Origin: Methylotuvimicrobium buryatense 5G | GTDB lineage: Bacteria; Pseudomonadota; Gammaproteobacteria; Methylococcales; Methylomonadaceae | Assembly: GCF_000341735.1 (NCBI RefSeq) | Contig: NZ_KB455575.1 | Span: forward strand, 376,582-440,581 | Length of the DNA stretch: 64,000 nucleotides | Direction of reading: 5' to 3' | Notes under the pieces: model-generated | What the model was told of the DNA's origin: nothing | What the model saw: only the letters and a program-made list of their open reading frames with translations | Databases searched by the model: none | Translations under genes and position numbers: made by a program | Shown: positions 17,916 to 27,110 of the stretch, piece after piece | Layout: every line of letters starts with the position of its first letter | Numbering within the stretch: the stretch's first letter is position 1

Positions 17916-18602
17916 ATGAGTATTTTATTGGTTGAAGACGATAGAAAAGCGTCCGGTCTTTTAATACGGGGCCTGACCGAAGAAGGTTTTGCAGTCGATC
18001 CGGCATACTCGGTCGAGGAAGCCGAACAGTGCCTGCGCATACAGGAGTATCGCTTGATTATTTTAGATTGGTTTTTGCCGGGCAAGCAGGGTGTTGCTTG
18101 GTGTGAAGAACTCCGGCAACAAGGCGTGCGAGTGCCGATTTTGATGCTCACCGCCCGAGATGCCTTGCAAGACCGGGTCGAAGGGCTCGACGCCGGTGCC
18201 GACGATTACTTGACTAAACCGTTTGCGTTCGAGGAACTGTTGGCGAGAACCCGCGCCTTATTGCGCCGTTCGGACATTGGTCAACAGACAAGTCTTGAGG
18301 TGGCCGACCTCATATTGGATACACAAACGCGCCGGGTAACCAGGGGCCAGTTGATTATCAATTTGACCCAAAAGGAATACGCCATTCTGGAAATGTTAAT
18401 GCGTCGCGTAGATAGGGTAGTAAGCCGAAACGAACTTGCGGAATCGCTATGGAGCAACGACCATATTGGCCTGAATAATCTGATCGACGCTCATATTCGC
18501 AATTTGCGCCGGAAAATCGATCGCCCGGGCGTTACGCAACTCATCCATACGGTTCGCGGCCGAGGATTCCGACTGATAACAAGCGGTGCCGACGATGCTT
18601 AA
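17916..18602 (+). CDS. OmpR/PhoB-family response regulator
   Basis: A 228-residue regulator. The receiver domain (1-120) has VEDD, phospho-acceptor Asp in LIILDWFLPG (about residue 51) and LTKPF with the conserved Lys about 102. A winged-helix DNA-binding domain (about 130-222) follows, with LTQKEYAILEMLMRR and the C-terminal LIHTVRGRGFRL. It resembles metal- or envelope-stress-responding CusR/QseB types. The kinase gene overlaps its 3' end. Targets are not shown; the divergent outer-membrane gene is a candidate. Confidence 0.93.
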   Translation: MSILLVEDDRKASGLLIRGLTEEGFAVDPAYSVEEAEQCLRIQEYRLIILDWFLPGKQGVAWCEELRQQGVRVPILMLTARDALQDRVEGLDAGADDYLTKPFAFEELLARTRALLRRSDIGQQTSLEVADLILDTQTRRVTRGQLIINLTQKEYAILEMLMRRVDRVVSRNELAESLWSNDHIGLNNLIDAHIRNLRRKIDRPGVTQLIHTVRGRGFRLITSGADDA

Positions 18603-19992
18603 ATTTAGAACGCGGCTCATCTTGAGTCACCTGGCCGTTATTGTTGTCATCCTGACAAGCGTTGGTTTTGCCGCTTACTGGATGCTTTCCCGAGCGGTGT
18701 ATAACCAACTCGATGCGGCTTTGTTGGTCGTCGCGGAAACGGAAGCAGCGGTGTTGTCGTCGAGTCCGTACCGAGCCATCAAGCTTAACGATACCTTGTC
18801 GGGTTCCGATAGGCTCTCTTTTGCTCGTATCGACCGATTGATACAGGTTGTAGATAGCGAGGGCAAGGTACTGGCCCAGAGTGCCAACTTAGGGAATACG
18901 CAACTACCGGTACCGGCCAACCTATCGGCAATGTTCGCGAATAGTGAAACTGTCTTTGAAACGCTGTTCTCGTTCGGCGACGAACCGGTGCGCATGGTGT
19001 CGATGCCGATCGATCGGCTGGATACGCCCGTAATCGTACAAGTGGCCGGATCGTTGGACGATGTTCACAATGTATTAAATGTCGCCAGCTTGCTTTTCGT
19101 GATGATGACGCTCGGTTTACTCACTGCAGTAGCCGGTGTCGGGTTGTCGTTGACCCGCAAGGCGTTTCAAGCGATTGAAAATATCGTTCAGCGAGCGCAG
19201 CACATCAATGAAGCTAATTTAAACGAGCGCTTGCCGCATCCGGGAAGTCGAGATGAAATCGGAAACCTAGTAGACACACTGAATGAAATGCTCGATCGTA
19301 TCGAGCGTAGCTTTGAAGTGCAGCGCCGATTCACGGCCGATGCCTCTCACGAGCTGCGTTCGCCGTTATCGCGATTGCGCACGGAGCTTGAAATCAGTCT
19401 GCGCCGTTCCCGCGATCCGTCGGAATATCATGAAACCTTGCAATCTTGTATGGATGAAGTCGAACGATTGACCTTGATTGTCGAGGAGTTGCTCGTTCTT
19501 GCTCGCATGGATGCCGGTCTGGAGCGTGGCTCGACAGAAACGGTTTCTCTGAATGCGATCGTCGAAGCGACAGTCAAGCGCATGCAATCGATGGCCGGCA
19601 AACGCGATGTGCAAATTATCGCCGAGCCGATGCCGCAGGTCGTCACCAATATGGCTTATGGATCGGTCGATCTGATTCTGACCAACTTACTGGATAACGC
19701 CGTGAAATTTTCTCCGCCCGGCGGCCGCGTTTCGGTTCGTTTGGCCGTTACAGAAAACAAGGCGGCGCTTAGCGTTTGCGATAACGGGCCAGGTATTGAT
19801 CAGGATGAGCAGCAACGAATCTTTGAGCGATTTTATCGTGGTTCGGTTGCTTCAACGAGGCATGTTGCCGGAGCGGGTCTAGGTTTGGCGCTTTCGCAAG
19901 CCATTGCATGCGGTCATGGAGGCTATATCGAAATGACAAATAATGATGAAGGCGGATCTGTTTTTATTTTCAAATTTCCGTTGGTTCGCTAA
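18595..19992 (+). CDS. Sensor histidine kinase (CusS/QseC-like)
   Basis: About 465 residues. TM1 is about residues 8-30, with a periplasmic sensor segment (30-155), TM2 about 158-180 and HAMP about 185-235. HisKA has ADASHELRSPLSRLR (His about 250). The ATPase domain has N-box LLDNAVKFSPPGG, DNGPGI, ERFYRG and GAGLGLALS. It pairs with the upstream OmpR-type regulator; the ATG at 18595 overlaps the regulator stop by 8 nt (a GTG 9 nt earlier is an alternative). The inducing signal is unknown. Confidence 0.93.
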   Translation: MLKFRTRLILSHLAVIVVILTSVGFAAYWMLSRAVYNQLDAALLVVAETEAAVLSSSPYRAIKLNDTLSGSDRLSFARIDRLIQVVDSEGKVLAQSANLGNTQLPVPANLSAMFANSETVFETLFSFGDEPVRMVSMPIDRLDTPVIVQVAGSLDDVHNVLNVASLLFVMMTLGLLTAVAGVGLSLTRKAFQAIENIVQRAQHINEANLNERLPHPGSRDEIGNLVDTLNEMLDRIERSFEVQRRFTADASHELRSPLSRLRTELEISLRRSRDPSEYHETLQSCMDEVERLTLIVEELLVLARMDAGLERGSTETVSLNAIVEATVKRMQSMAGKRDVQIIAEPMPQVVTNMAYGSVDLILTNLLDNAVKFSPPGGRVSVRLAVTENKAALSVCDNGPGIDQDEQQRIFERFYRGSVASTRHVAGAGLGLALSQAIACGHGGYIEMTNNDEGGSVFIFKFPLVR

Positions 19993-20033
19993 TGAGGCTT
20001 TGAAAATATTGGCGAATACAGCATAAAAATTTA

Positions 20034-20070
20034 TTCACCATGAAGAACATGAAGGCAATGAAGAAAAAGA
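20034..20070 (+). repeat. Small accatgaag repeat, copy a
   Basis: TTCACCATGAAGAACATGAAG and following bases belong to a short dispersed repeat also seen at 22901, 24463, 24813 (reverse), 43359 and 43597 (reverse). It is non-coding here. Confidence 0.65.
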
Positions 20071-20154
20071 CTATAAAATCAATAGTCTAATTCTTCATAT
20101 CACTTGATCGGTAAATGAGTTCTCTGCGCCCCTGCGTCTCTGTGCGAGTAATTT

Positions 20155-21360
20155 TTAAGTCTTCAACGGCGGGGCAGGTTGGGCGATTTTGCGCAATAAA
20201 CGTCCGAGTAAATCCGAGCCGGTAATGATGCGGCGTTGATTATCTTCCCAAACCAAGATCAAATCCTCGTCGATGACGTCGTCGCCCGGTTTTTCAGAGC
20301 GAACGGTAAGGCGGTGCAGTACTTGGCCGAGCGGTCGAGTCGAATCGAACACGACTAGCGGGTGATGGCAGAGCGATTGCGGATCGAATGGCGTAGCTCC
20401 GAATAAAGCTCTGCGTAAGAAGGTTGGTGCGCTCAGTATTCTACGAGGCTCGCCGCGGTCGTCGACCAGCACGACCCATTTTTTACCGGAGGCGGCAACT
20501 TTTTGTAAAAATGGGTCGTCGGCATTGCGTTGTAATGTTGGGAACACCGGGCGGCCGTCACGAAACGGTAAGTTAATCACGCTGCGCGGGTCGAGCGGTT
20601 CGCCTTCCTGGCTGACCGGTATGTCATCGAGTTTCAGAAAATTGATCGCGCCGGTGGCTTCGACTTGGCTGATTTCGGTGTCGATTTCCCGCGCGTGAAG
20701 CTCAAGTAGTTGATGCACCTCATGTTCCCTCAACCAAGGGATGCCTTCCTGGCCGATCCAGGCATCAAGAAGTTTGCCCGATGGCCAAGCCAGCGGCCAC
20801 AGTAAGACTTGATAAAAGCGTAATAAAGGCGTCAGGAAACCCGCTACGCGTAGCGCATGACGCGAAAAATATGCTTGAGGAACGATTTCGCCGAATAGTG
20901 TGATCACGACGGTCGAGAAGAAAAAAGCCGATAAACCGAACAATACCGAATCGGCCAATAGGGTTAACAAGACATTGACCGAGACGTTACCCCACAAAAT
21001 AGCGGTCAGGGTAAAGTTGGAATTCCGGCGTAACGCCAAAACCCGGCGGGCATTTCGGTCGCCTTTTTCGGCGGCGGTTTCGAGATGCAAACGGCTCAAG
21101 CTGAATATCGCCAGATTCAGTCCCGATAATGACGCCGATTGCGAAAGGCAAATGACGATGCCGGTCCAAATAAATAGTGGGCTTAACGGCCATGCGTCGG
21201 CGAATGCAATAGCGTCGAGCGTCTCTTGCCAACCGTATAAAACGACTTGCCATGCTTCGGGATCAAGAGCGTCGGTTCGTAAGCCCGCCAAGACAAATGT
21301 GATAATTGCCAGCAGGATGGCGGTCAGGGTCCCGGAATGGCGGGCTTTAATATGTAGCAT
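20155..21360 (-). CDS. DUF21/CNNM-CBS-domain membrane protein
   Basis: About 401 residues. The N-terminal half has four hydrophobic segments with the DUF21 pattern (SGLNLAIFSLSRLHLE, LTLLADSV, TLFGEIVPQAYFSRHAL). The C-terminal half resembles CBS-like regulatory sequence (WVVLVDDRGEPRRILSAP, DLILVWEDNQRRIITGSDLLGRLL). Members include CorC/YfjD-type transport or Mg-homeostasis proteins. I chose the internal ATG at 21360 behind GGAAT; the open frame upstream is part of the flavocytochrome gene in another frame. It follows that gene after 11 nt, so both are probably one transcript. Confidence 0.82.
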   Translation of the reverse strand: MLHIKARHSGTLTAILLAIITFVLAGLRTDALDPEAWQVVLYGWQETLDAIAFADAWPLSPLFIWTGIVICLSQSASLSGLNLAIFSLSRLHLETAAEKGDRNARRVLALRRNSNFTLTAILWGNVSVNVLLTLLADSVLFGLSAFFFSTVVITLFGEIVPQAYFSRHALRVAGFLTPLLRFYQVLLWPLAWPSGKLLDAWIGQEGIPWLREHEVHQLLELHAREIDTEISQVEATGAINFLKLDDIPVSQEGEPLDPRSVINLPFRDGRPVFPTLQRNADDPFLQKVAASGKKWVVLVDDRGEPRRILSAPTFLRRALFGATPFDPQSLCHHPLVVFDSTRPLGQVLHRLTVRSEKPGDDVIDEDLILVWEDNQRRIITGSDLLGRLLRKIAQPAPPLKT

Positions 21361-21371
21361 CGGCGATTCCT

Positions 21372-22694
21372 TTAGACGAGGTTGAAACGTTCCGAATAAA
21401 CCCGGTTGAGTGCGGCTCCCCGGGCGATCAAAATCGGTTCGACACTGTCCATCATCGGCGGCGGGCCGCACAGAAAATATTCGATCGACTCGTTATCATC
21501 GGGTAGATAACGGGCGAGTAAATCCTCATCGACGTAGCCGGTCTCGCCGCTCCAATCTTCCGGTGGATTTGTAATGACGTACACCAAGGTCAACGGCAAT
21601 TGGGCAGCCATCTCATCTAACTCTTCTCGAAAGAGGATGGCTTCGGCATCCGAACAGGCATAAATCAGCCATAAAGGAGAATGAGCGCCCAGCTCGCGGT
21701 AGGTTCTCAACATGCTGATAATCGGCGTGATGCCGACGCCGCCGGCAATGAATACAGTAGCGCGCGAGCGGGTCGCATCGTGAAAGAATACGCCGTAAGG
21801 GCCTTCCAGCCAAGCGCGGGTGCCCGGTTTAACTTCACTTAGTCCGCTGGTGAAGTCGCCGAGCGCCTTGGCGGTAATCTCCAATCGTTCCGGATGGGCT
21901 GCGCTCGAGCAAATCGAAAAAGGGTGTTGTTGGAGCGAAAACGGTGAATCGCCTAGCGTCAACCAGGTAAATTGTCCGGGCCGGAATTTCATTCCAACGT
22001 GGCCTTCGGCCTCGAACACCAAGGTCGTGGCTTGATCGGTTTCAGCTTTGGCTTCAATGACGCGCCACGGCTGCCGGAGCATTCTTAGGGGGCGCAGAAG
22101 GCGGGACTCGATAATCAATAGTAGCGACAATCCGATCAGGCACGCCAAGACCGCTTTTTTCCAATCCTGAGCGAAATAGTTGTTGACCAGCAGTGCGTGC
22201 CCGAGTCCGCCAACAATGATCAGCAGTGGCAAGATTCCGTGAATGAGGCGCCATAGCTCGTAGGGCAACCGGAATTTCGTTCGCCACAGAGAGCTTGTGA
22301 CTAAGAATAGGGCGGCGGCGACGACGAAACCTAAAGCCGCGGCGCGTAAAAAATTGACTCGAGGGTCGATATAAAGAAGCAGATAGCCCGGATCTGCGAT
22401 GAACATCGCTGCCGGATGTGATAGCACTAATAAGAGGGCGAAGATGCCGAGTTGGCGATGGAATTGCAGGATATTGTCCATACCGGCGCCTTGAGCAAAC
22501 CAGCGTTGGCGTCCTGAAATAACGGATTGCATTGCCAGAGCGCCGAGCGCGAGAGCGCCGAGCAGTGCACCGAATTCAGCCGCGAATGGACGTGCCGGCG
22601 GCGCTTGAAAGCCGATCGCTAGTATCAGCGGAAGAAGCACTATGCCCAAATAGACGACGATCCACGTCAGCGCTTGTCGGAAACCGTATTTCAT
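21372..22694 (-). CDS. Ferric-reductase-like transmembrane flavocytochrome
   Basis: About 440 residues. Six hydrophobic segments (about 8-205) contain the haem-ligand-type histidines (HRQLGIF, LVLSHPAA, LIHGILP, GLGHALL). An FNR-like FAD domain follows (about 215-310, RPGQFTWLTLG, QQHPFSICS), then an NAD(P)H-binding domain (FIAGGVGITPIISMLR, YFLCGPPPMMDSVE). It belongs to the ferric reductase/NADPH oxidase superfamily and should move electrons from NAD(P)H across the inner membrane to an acceptor such as ferric iron or oxygen. Start at 22694 with GAGGA upstream. The acceptor is unknown. Confidence 0.85.
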   Translation of the reverse strand: MKYGFRQALTWIVVYLGIVLLPLILAIGFQAPPARPFAAEFGALLGALALGALAMQSVISGRQRWFAQGAGMDNILQFHRQLGIFALLLVLSHPAAMFIADPGYLLLYIDPRVNFLRAAALGFVVAAALFLVTSSLWRTKFRLPYELWRLIHGILPLLIIVGGLGHALLVNNYFAQDWKKAVLACLIGLSLLLIIESRLLRPLRMLRQPWRVIEAKAETDQATTLVFEAEGHVGMKFRPGQFTWLTLGDSPFSLQQHPFSICSSAAHPERLEITAKALGDFTSGLSEVKPGTRAWLEGPYGVFFHDATRSRATVFIAGGVGITPIISMLRTYRELGAHSPLWLIYACSDAEAILFREELDEMAAQLPLTLVYVITNPPEDWSGETGYVDEDLLARYLPDDNESIEYFLCGPPPMMDSVEPILIARGAALNRVYSERFNLV

Positions 22695-22745
22695 TTGTGT
22701 GTCCTCATGGATAATCGACAAATAACGGCGTCAACCATCGGCTTT

Positions 22746-22785
22746 TATACCTTTTGCACTTCAAATTTCGGCATTAGCCTCAGGA
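22746..22785 (+). repeat. MITE-like element, solo left end
   Basis: Only the outer bases of the family (TATACCTTTTGCACTTCAAA through TTCGGCATTAGC) are present. The rest of the 311-bp gap (22695-23004) holds a copy of the accatgaag repeat and no gene. Confidence 0.7.
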
Positions 22786-22900
22786 GTTGTTGGAGCTTGT
22801 TCGGCTCGACGGCGCCTATCAGTCTAACGACCGCACTCTCTTGGTTTTGTGTACTTTAACAGTAATTCGGTAGTTAAACCATAAACCTAAATTTGGCAGA

Positions 22901-22939
22901 TTAACCATGAAGTACATGAAGTGCATAAAGGATTTCAAG
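22901..22939 (+). repeat. Small accatgaag repeat, copy b
   Basis: TTAACCATGAAGTACATGAAG and following bases match the family seen at 20034 and 43359. Confidence 0.6.
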
Positions 22940-23004
22940 AAAATACCTAAATATTCTCGCTAATCTATTCGATGAGCGAAATTTTTATGCAAACCATCAG
23001 CAAG

Positions 23005-23982
23005 TCATTCGGGTGTGGAATTCGCACTATTGCTAATCTGTATCAACTCTGCCGCGATACTGACTGCGATCTCCTCGGGCGTATGGCTATGGATCGGCAA
23101 GCCCATGGGACCTCGAATGCGTTGCAGTTCATCGGCCGACAGTGTTTCGGCAAGCTTGGCTTTGATTTGGGCGATTTTTTTGCGGCTACCCAATACGCCC
23201 AGATAGTCGACTTTTTTGCCGGCCAAGCGCTCGGCTATTTTCTGGTCGGCATAATGACTATGCGTCATGATCAAGACATAGATCTGGCTGCCTTCCGGTA
23301 TCGCGGTGCCGATTTCGCGGTACGGCAGAGTCAACTTTTGCCGAGCATACACATTGCGCGTTAGGGTGTCGAGATTTTCGCGTTCGTCGATCACGGTGAT
23401 GTCGAAATCGAGCGTCGCCAGGATTCTCGACAAGGCCAGACCGACATGACCGCCGCCGATGATATAAGCCTGTTTGGACCAACCGACGGATTCCTTATAC
23501 CACCAATCGTTGTCGCCCTGCCGGGTAAACCGGCACGACTCAGGCAAGGTCTGCGCGTCATCGAATGCGATACCGGCCGGCGACAGTGTCAACACGCCTT
23601 GCGGATTATCCGCCAAGCTTCGGAATAAGGCGGACTGATCTTGCCGGCAAGTATACAGCAGAACGGTTTGTTCGCCGCCGCAGATCATGCCGGATGCTTC
23701 GCCGTCTCTTGTCGGATGATGCTGCAAGCGTCTCAGCCTCGGCTCTAAACCATCCTCTTGCAAGGCCGAACGGGCTTCTTTGAGCAAGGCGCTTTCAAGC
23801 GCACCGCCGCCGATCGTGCCGAAGCATTCGCCATGCGACGTCACCGCCATTTTCGCCCCTGGCTTGCCGGGCGAACTGCCATGACTTTCGACGACGATCA
23901 TGAGCATGACGGACCGATACCGTGTTAGCCGGTCCGCAAGCCAGTGCCATAAAGATTCCGATTTAGCCAAAGAATGCCTCAC
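23005..23982 (-). CDS. xdhC: XdhC-family xanthine dehydrogenase maturation factor
   Basis: A 325-residue protein of the XdhC/CoxI family. The N-terminal XdhC domain has ESHGSSPGKPGAKM and GTIGGGALE, followed by a C-terminal Rossmann region (AYIIGGGHVGLALSRIL, about residue 175) and LGVLGSRKK. XdhC binds the molybdenum cofactor, promotes its sulfuration and delivers it to the large subunit of xanthine dehydrogenase. It lies downstream of the XdhB gene, separated by a small membrane-protein gene and a repeat region, and fits the purine operon. Confidence 0.9.
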   Translation of the reverse strand: MRHSLAKSESLWHWLADRLTRYRSVMLMIVVESHGSSPGKPGAKMAVTSHGECFGTIGGGALESALLKEARSALQEDGLEPRLRRLQHHPTRDGEASGMICGGEQTVLLYTCRQDQSALFRSLADNPQGVLTLSPAGIAFDDAQTLPESCRFTRQGDNDWWYKESVGWSKQAYIIGGGHVGLALSRILATLDFDITVIDERENLDTLTRNVYARQKLTLPYREIGTAIPEGSQIYVLIMTHSHYADQKIAERLAGKKVDYLGVLGSRKKIAQIKAKLAETLSADELQRIRGPMGLPIHSHTPEEIAVSIAAELIQISNSANSTPE

Positions 23983-24445
23983 TCATCGCGTAATAGACCG
24001 CCATCATAGCCGAAAAAATCGCGCTGCTGATGAAACGCCAGCGCAGCGGAATATGATTTTGAATCAGGTAATTGGCTGTTAGCGCCAGCGGCACGATGCG
24101 CAGAAATGAGGCCAAACCGATGTTCAGCAAGTGCCAGTGCAGTTCGGCAAAGCGGCCCGAAACACAATAGATCAATGCGATATGCCGCGCTATCCAGAGC
24201 GGATTGAAAAACGCCTGGGCCAGCAGGGCGCGTAGAATACGGTTGCGAAGATCGCTCCCTCCGAAACGACGCGCCAGCCAACTGAAATAGGCGGGAATTT
24301 CGATCGCATACAACGTCCCGCCGACCAGCATCATACCAAGCAATCGCGGCCATTGAAATTCGCCGGTCAAAAGCGCCGCCCAGCTATCGCCCGCAGCATA
24401 AATCAACGCGCCGGACACACCGTTACGCAACGTCAACAACGCCAT
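23963..24445 (-). CDS. Small integral membrane protein, function unknown
   Basis: A 160-residue hydrophobic protein with about four membrane segments (for example LLGMMLVGGTLYAIEIPAYF, FLRIVPLALTANYLI). I do not recognise a family. It overlaps the xdhC start by 20 nt on the same strand, so it is probably translated with xdhC, and it follows the purine oxidation genes after a 410-nt gap containing repeats. A transport or anchoring role for purine metabolism is speculative. Confidence 0.7.
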   Translation of the reverse strand: MALLTLRNGVSGALIYAAGDSWAALLTGEFQWPRLLGMMLVGGTLYAIEIPAYFSWLARRFGGSDLRNRILRALLAQAFFNPLWIARHIALIYCVSGRFAELHWHLLNIGLASFLRIVPLALTANYLIQNHIPLRWRFISSAIFSAMMAVYYAMSEAFFG

Positions 24446-24462
24446 TATCCTAAATCCGGTAG

Positions 24463-24499
24463 TTTAACCATGATGCACATGACGTTCATAAAGTCTTTC
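24463..24499 (+). repeat. Small accatgaag repeat, copy c (diverged)
   Basis: TTTAACCATGATGCACATGAC and following bases align with the copies at 20034 and 22901. Confidence 0.5.
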
Positions 24500-24613
24500 A
24501 ACGGCTTGCTTTAAAATAGTGAATAACCTCACTGTGAAAGTTCGTAGATTGAGACTCTTTTATCTAATTTTTTGATATGCAAAAGCTCAGCAACGAAATT
24601 GCCGGTTCCGAAG

Positions 24614-24773
24614 AGGGTGCGGTTGCTCGATCGACAGGCGTCGGCGGCAGGGAAAGCCGCCGTCGAGCCTACAAGGACGTATTCACGGCGTCCTGTCGGG
24701 CGAGTGACCGCACCCTCATCTCCCCGAGAACTTTCATCAACCGGGGTGATTGCCAGGTCTTCATGAACATTAG
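24614..24773 (+). repeat. Composite dispersed repeat with inverted ends
   Basis: AGGGTGCGGTTGCTCG (24614-24629) pairs with CGAGTGACCGCACCCT (24701-24716) at one mismatch level. The inner bases (AGCCTACAAGGACGTATTCA) match the right half of the MITE-like family, and the tail to 24773 (CTTTCATCAACCGGGG, ATTGCCAGGTCTTCATGAA) recurs at 35170-35252. It fills most of the 410-bp gap between XdhB and the membrane-protein gene. Confidence 0.65.
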
Positions 24774-24812
24774 AAGAGCAAAAATGATTTGCATAGGCAT
24801 AATAAGCCATTA

Positions 24813-24851
24813 AATGATCTTCGTATTCTTCATGGTGAAATGTTTTTTCTT
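24813..24851 (-). repeat. Small accatgaag repeat, copy d
   Basis: The reverse strand reads TTTCACCATGAAGAATACGA and onward, matching the family. It abuts the XdhB stop. Confidence 0.55.
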
Positions 24852-24854
24852 GGA

Positions 24855-27110
24855 TCATGACTCAGCATACAAGGCCAGCAACACTTTTTCCGGCGTCATC
24901 GGCGCGGTGAACTCCGGTTCAAAGGCCGGATTGAAAGCCTGTATCGCCTTGATCAGCGCGAAATACACGCCGATGCCGTACATGAACGGTGGCTCCCCGA
25001 CCGCTTTCGAATGCAGAATCGCGGCCGGATTGTCCTTGGCCACAAATTCGACGTTGATTTCCGGTGCGAAATGAATATCGGGAATCTTATAGGCGGTCAG
25101 CGTATCGTTCAGTAAACGGCCCTGGCTATCATGACGGATATCTTCGATCGTCATCCAGCCCAAGCCCTGCATCAGACCGCCCTCGACCTGGCCGAGATCG
25201 ACCTCAGGCGCGAGACTCTTGCCGCCGTCATGCACGATAGCGACTTCATCGATGCGATAAATTCCGCGCAAGCAATCGACCGTCACTTCGACGGCGGCGC
25301 AGCCGTAAACATGATAGGCGAAAGGCCGGCCCTGTTCCTTGCTTCTGTCGAAATAGACGCCGGGCGTCGCATAATGCGCATGCGCCGACAACGCCGTCCG
25401 GGACAGATAGGCTTCGGAAATCAATTGATTCCAGCCGATTGCGGTCGGCTGGCCGTTGAAATATACGCGTTCTTGTTCGATGACGATTTTATCCGCTTTG
25501 GCCTCGATATCGAGCAGTCCGGCCGCGACTCGCTTCAAACCCTGCAGAATCTGCCGGCAAGCCAGTAAAGTCGCCTGACCGTTGAGATCGGCGCCGACGC
25601 TGGCCGCGGTCGGCGACATATTCGCGATGCGCGAGGTATTCGTGCTTTCGACCTTGACGCGCTCCCGATCTATCGAAAAGGTCGACGCGACGATGTTTCC
25701 GATTTTTTGCTTGACGCCTTGGCCCATTTCGACCGCGCCGCAACTGACGCCGACCGAACCATCGGCGTAAATATGCACCAGCGCGCCGGCTTGATTCAGA
25801 AAGGTTGCGGTAAACGAAATCCCGAAGCAGATCGGCATTAACGCCAAGGCTTTTTTCTCGAGTCGATGGCTCGCGTTGAAATCGTTTATCGCCTGTTGCC
25901 GCCGAGACAACGCAAGATTTTCCTGCAAGCGCTCCCAACAGAGGCCGGCCCGGCATTCTATCGCGGGCATGCCGTAAGGAAACGCTTGTCCTTCTTGCAT
26001 TAAATTGAGGCGCTGAATTTCGGCTGCATCGATTTGCAATGCCGCCGCGGCTTTGAAAATCGCGGCTTCCAGCACGAACATCGCCTGCGGCCCGCCGAAG
26101 CCCCGGAATGCGGTGTTCGGCGGCAGATTTGTGCGGCAACTGACCGCAGACGCGCGCACGTTCGGAATGAAATAACTATTGCAAGCATGAAACAGCGTGC
26201 GCTCCAAGATAGCCAGCGAAAGATCGGCGACCGCACCGGCATTCTGGTAAAAATTGACGTCATAAGCCAAGATTTTGCCGCTGCGGTCCAAGCCGATCTT
26301 GAAGTCGGCATCGTAAGGGTGACGCTTGCCGGTCCAACGCATGTCGTCGCTTCGGCTCAATCGTATTTTGACGGGCCGTTGCAGACGGCTGGCCGCCAAT
26401 GCCGCGATTGCGGCCCAGGCCGTCGCCTGTTCTTCCTTGCCGCCGAAACCGCCGCCGAGACGCAGCACATCGACTTCGACCTGCGTCATCGTCAGTTTCA
26501 ACACGCGCGCGATGACCCGCTGCACCATGCCCGGCGACTGCGTGGCCGATACGACTCTTAAACCGCCGTTTTCCAGCGGATAAACGAGCGCGGTTTGAGT
26601 TTCCAGGTAGACATGCTCTTGCGCGCCCGATTGCGTCTTGCCTTCAACGATCACATCGCATGTTTGCCAGGCTTGCTCGATATCGCCGAGCGAAAAAATG
26701 CGCGGCGGCGCGATGTGCAGGCCTTGCCGGTGCGCCTCTCGGGCATCGAATACGGCGGGCAGTTCTCGATAGTCGACTTTGATGCGGGCGGCCGCGTGCC
26801 GGGCTTCGTGTTCGGATTCGGCAACGACCAAGGCGATCGGCTGGCCTTGATACATCACGGTTTGTTCGGCAAACAGTACCTCCTCGGTCTCGACATTGCC
26901 GATGTTGTTGTCGCCCGGTATATCGGCTGCGGTCATTATCGCGGCGACTCCCGAGCACGCCAAAGCCTCGCTGAAATCGATGCTTGCGATCAGGCCGTGA
27001 GCGATTGTCGACACGACAGGAAAGGCATGCAGCAAACCGGCCGGCGGCGCGATATCGTCGACGAAAGTCGAGCGCCCTTGGGCATGCAGTTCGAGATCAT
27101 TAGCGTGCAT
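24855..27110 (-). CDS. xdhB: Xanthine dehydrogenase, molybdopterin-binding subunit
   Basis: A 751-residue large subunit of the xanthine oxidase family. Landmarks in order: GRSTFVDDIAPPAGLLHAF (N-terminal alpha/beta hammerhead), GGGFGGKE (about 220), AFRGFGGPQ (about 338), GAVEMGQG (about 475) and the C-terminal GEPPFMYG with the catalytic Glu. It hydroxylates hypoxanthine and xanthine at the Mo centre, passing electrons to XdhA. The start overlaps XdhA by 11 nt. Length matches XdhB of two-subunit enzymes such as Rhodobacter or Pseudomonas. Confidence 0.94.
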   Translation of the reverse strand: MHANDLELHAQGRSTFVDDIAPPAGLLHAFPVVSTIAHGLIASIDFSEALACSGVAAIMTAADIPGDNNIGNVETEEVLFAEQTVMYQGQPIALVVAESEHEARHAAARIKVDYRELPAVFDAREAHRQGLHIAPPRIFSLGDIEQAWQTCDVIVEGKTQSGAQEHVYLETQTALVYPLENGGLRVVSATQSPGMVQRVIARVLKLTMTQVEVDVLRLGGGFGGKEEQATAWAAIAALAASRLQRPVKIRLSRSDDMRWTGKRHPYDADFKIGLDRSGKILAYDVNFYQNAGAVADLSLAILERTLFHACNSYFIPNVRASAVSCRTNLPPNTAFRGFGGPQAMFVLEAAIFKAAAALQIDAAEIQRLNLMQEGQAFPYGMPAIECRAGLCWERLQENLALSRRQQAINDFNASHRLEKKALALMPICFGISFTATFLNQAGALVHIYADGSVGVSCGAVEMGQGVKQKIGNIVASTFSIDRERVKVESTNTSRIANMSPTAASVGADLNGQATLLACRQILQGLKRVAAGLLDIEAKADKIVIEQERVYFNGQPTAIGWNQLISEAYLSRTALSAHAHYATPGVYFDRSKEQGRPFAYHVYGCAAVEVTVDCLRGIYRIDEVAIVHDGGKSLAPEVDLGQVEGGLMQGLGWMTIEDIRHDSQGRLLNDTLTAYKIPDIHFAPEINVEFVAKDNPAAILHSKAVGEPPFMYGIGVYFALIKAIQAFNPAFEPEFTAPMTPEKVLLALYAES

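Noticed and set aside
24529-24858. 109-codon reverse-strand frame after xdhB
   Set aside because: It is built from dispersed repeats (composite repeat and accatgaag repeat) and has no family resemblance.
25489-26139. 216-codon reverse-strand frame inside xdhB
   Set aside because: Same strand but another frame of the large subunit gene; composition is Arg-rich and unlike a protein family.
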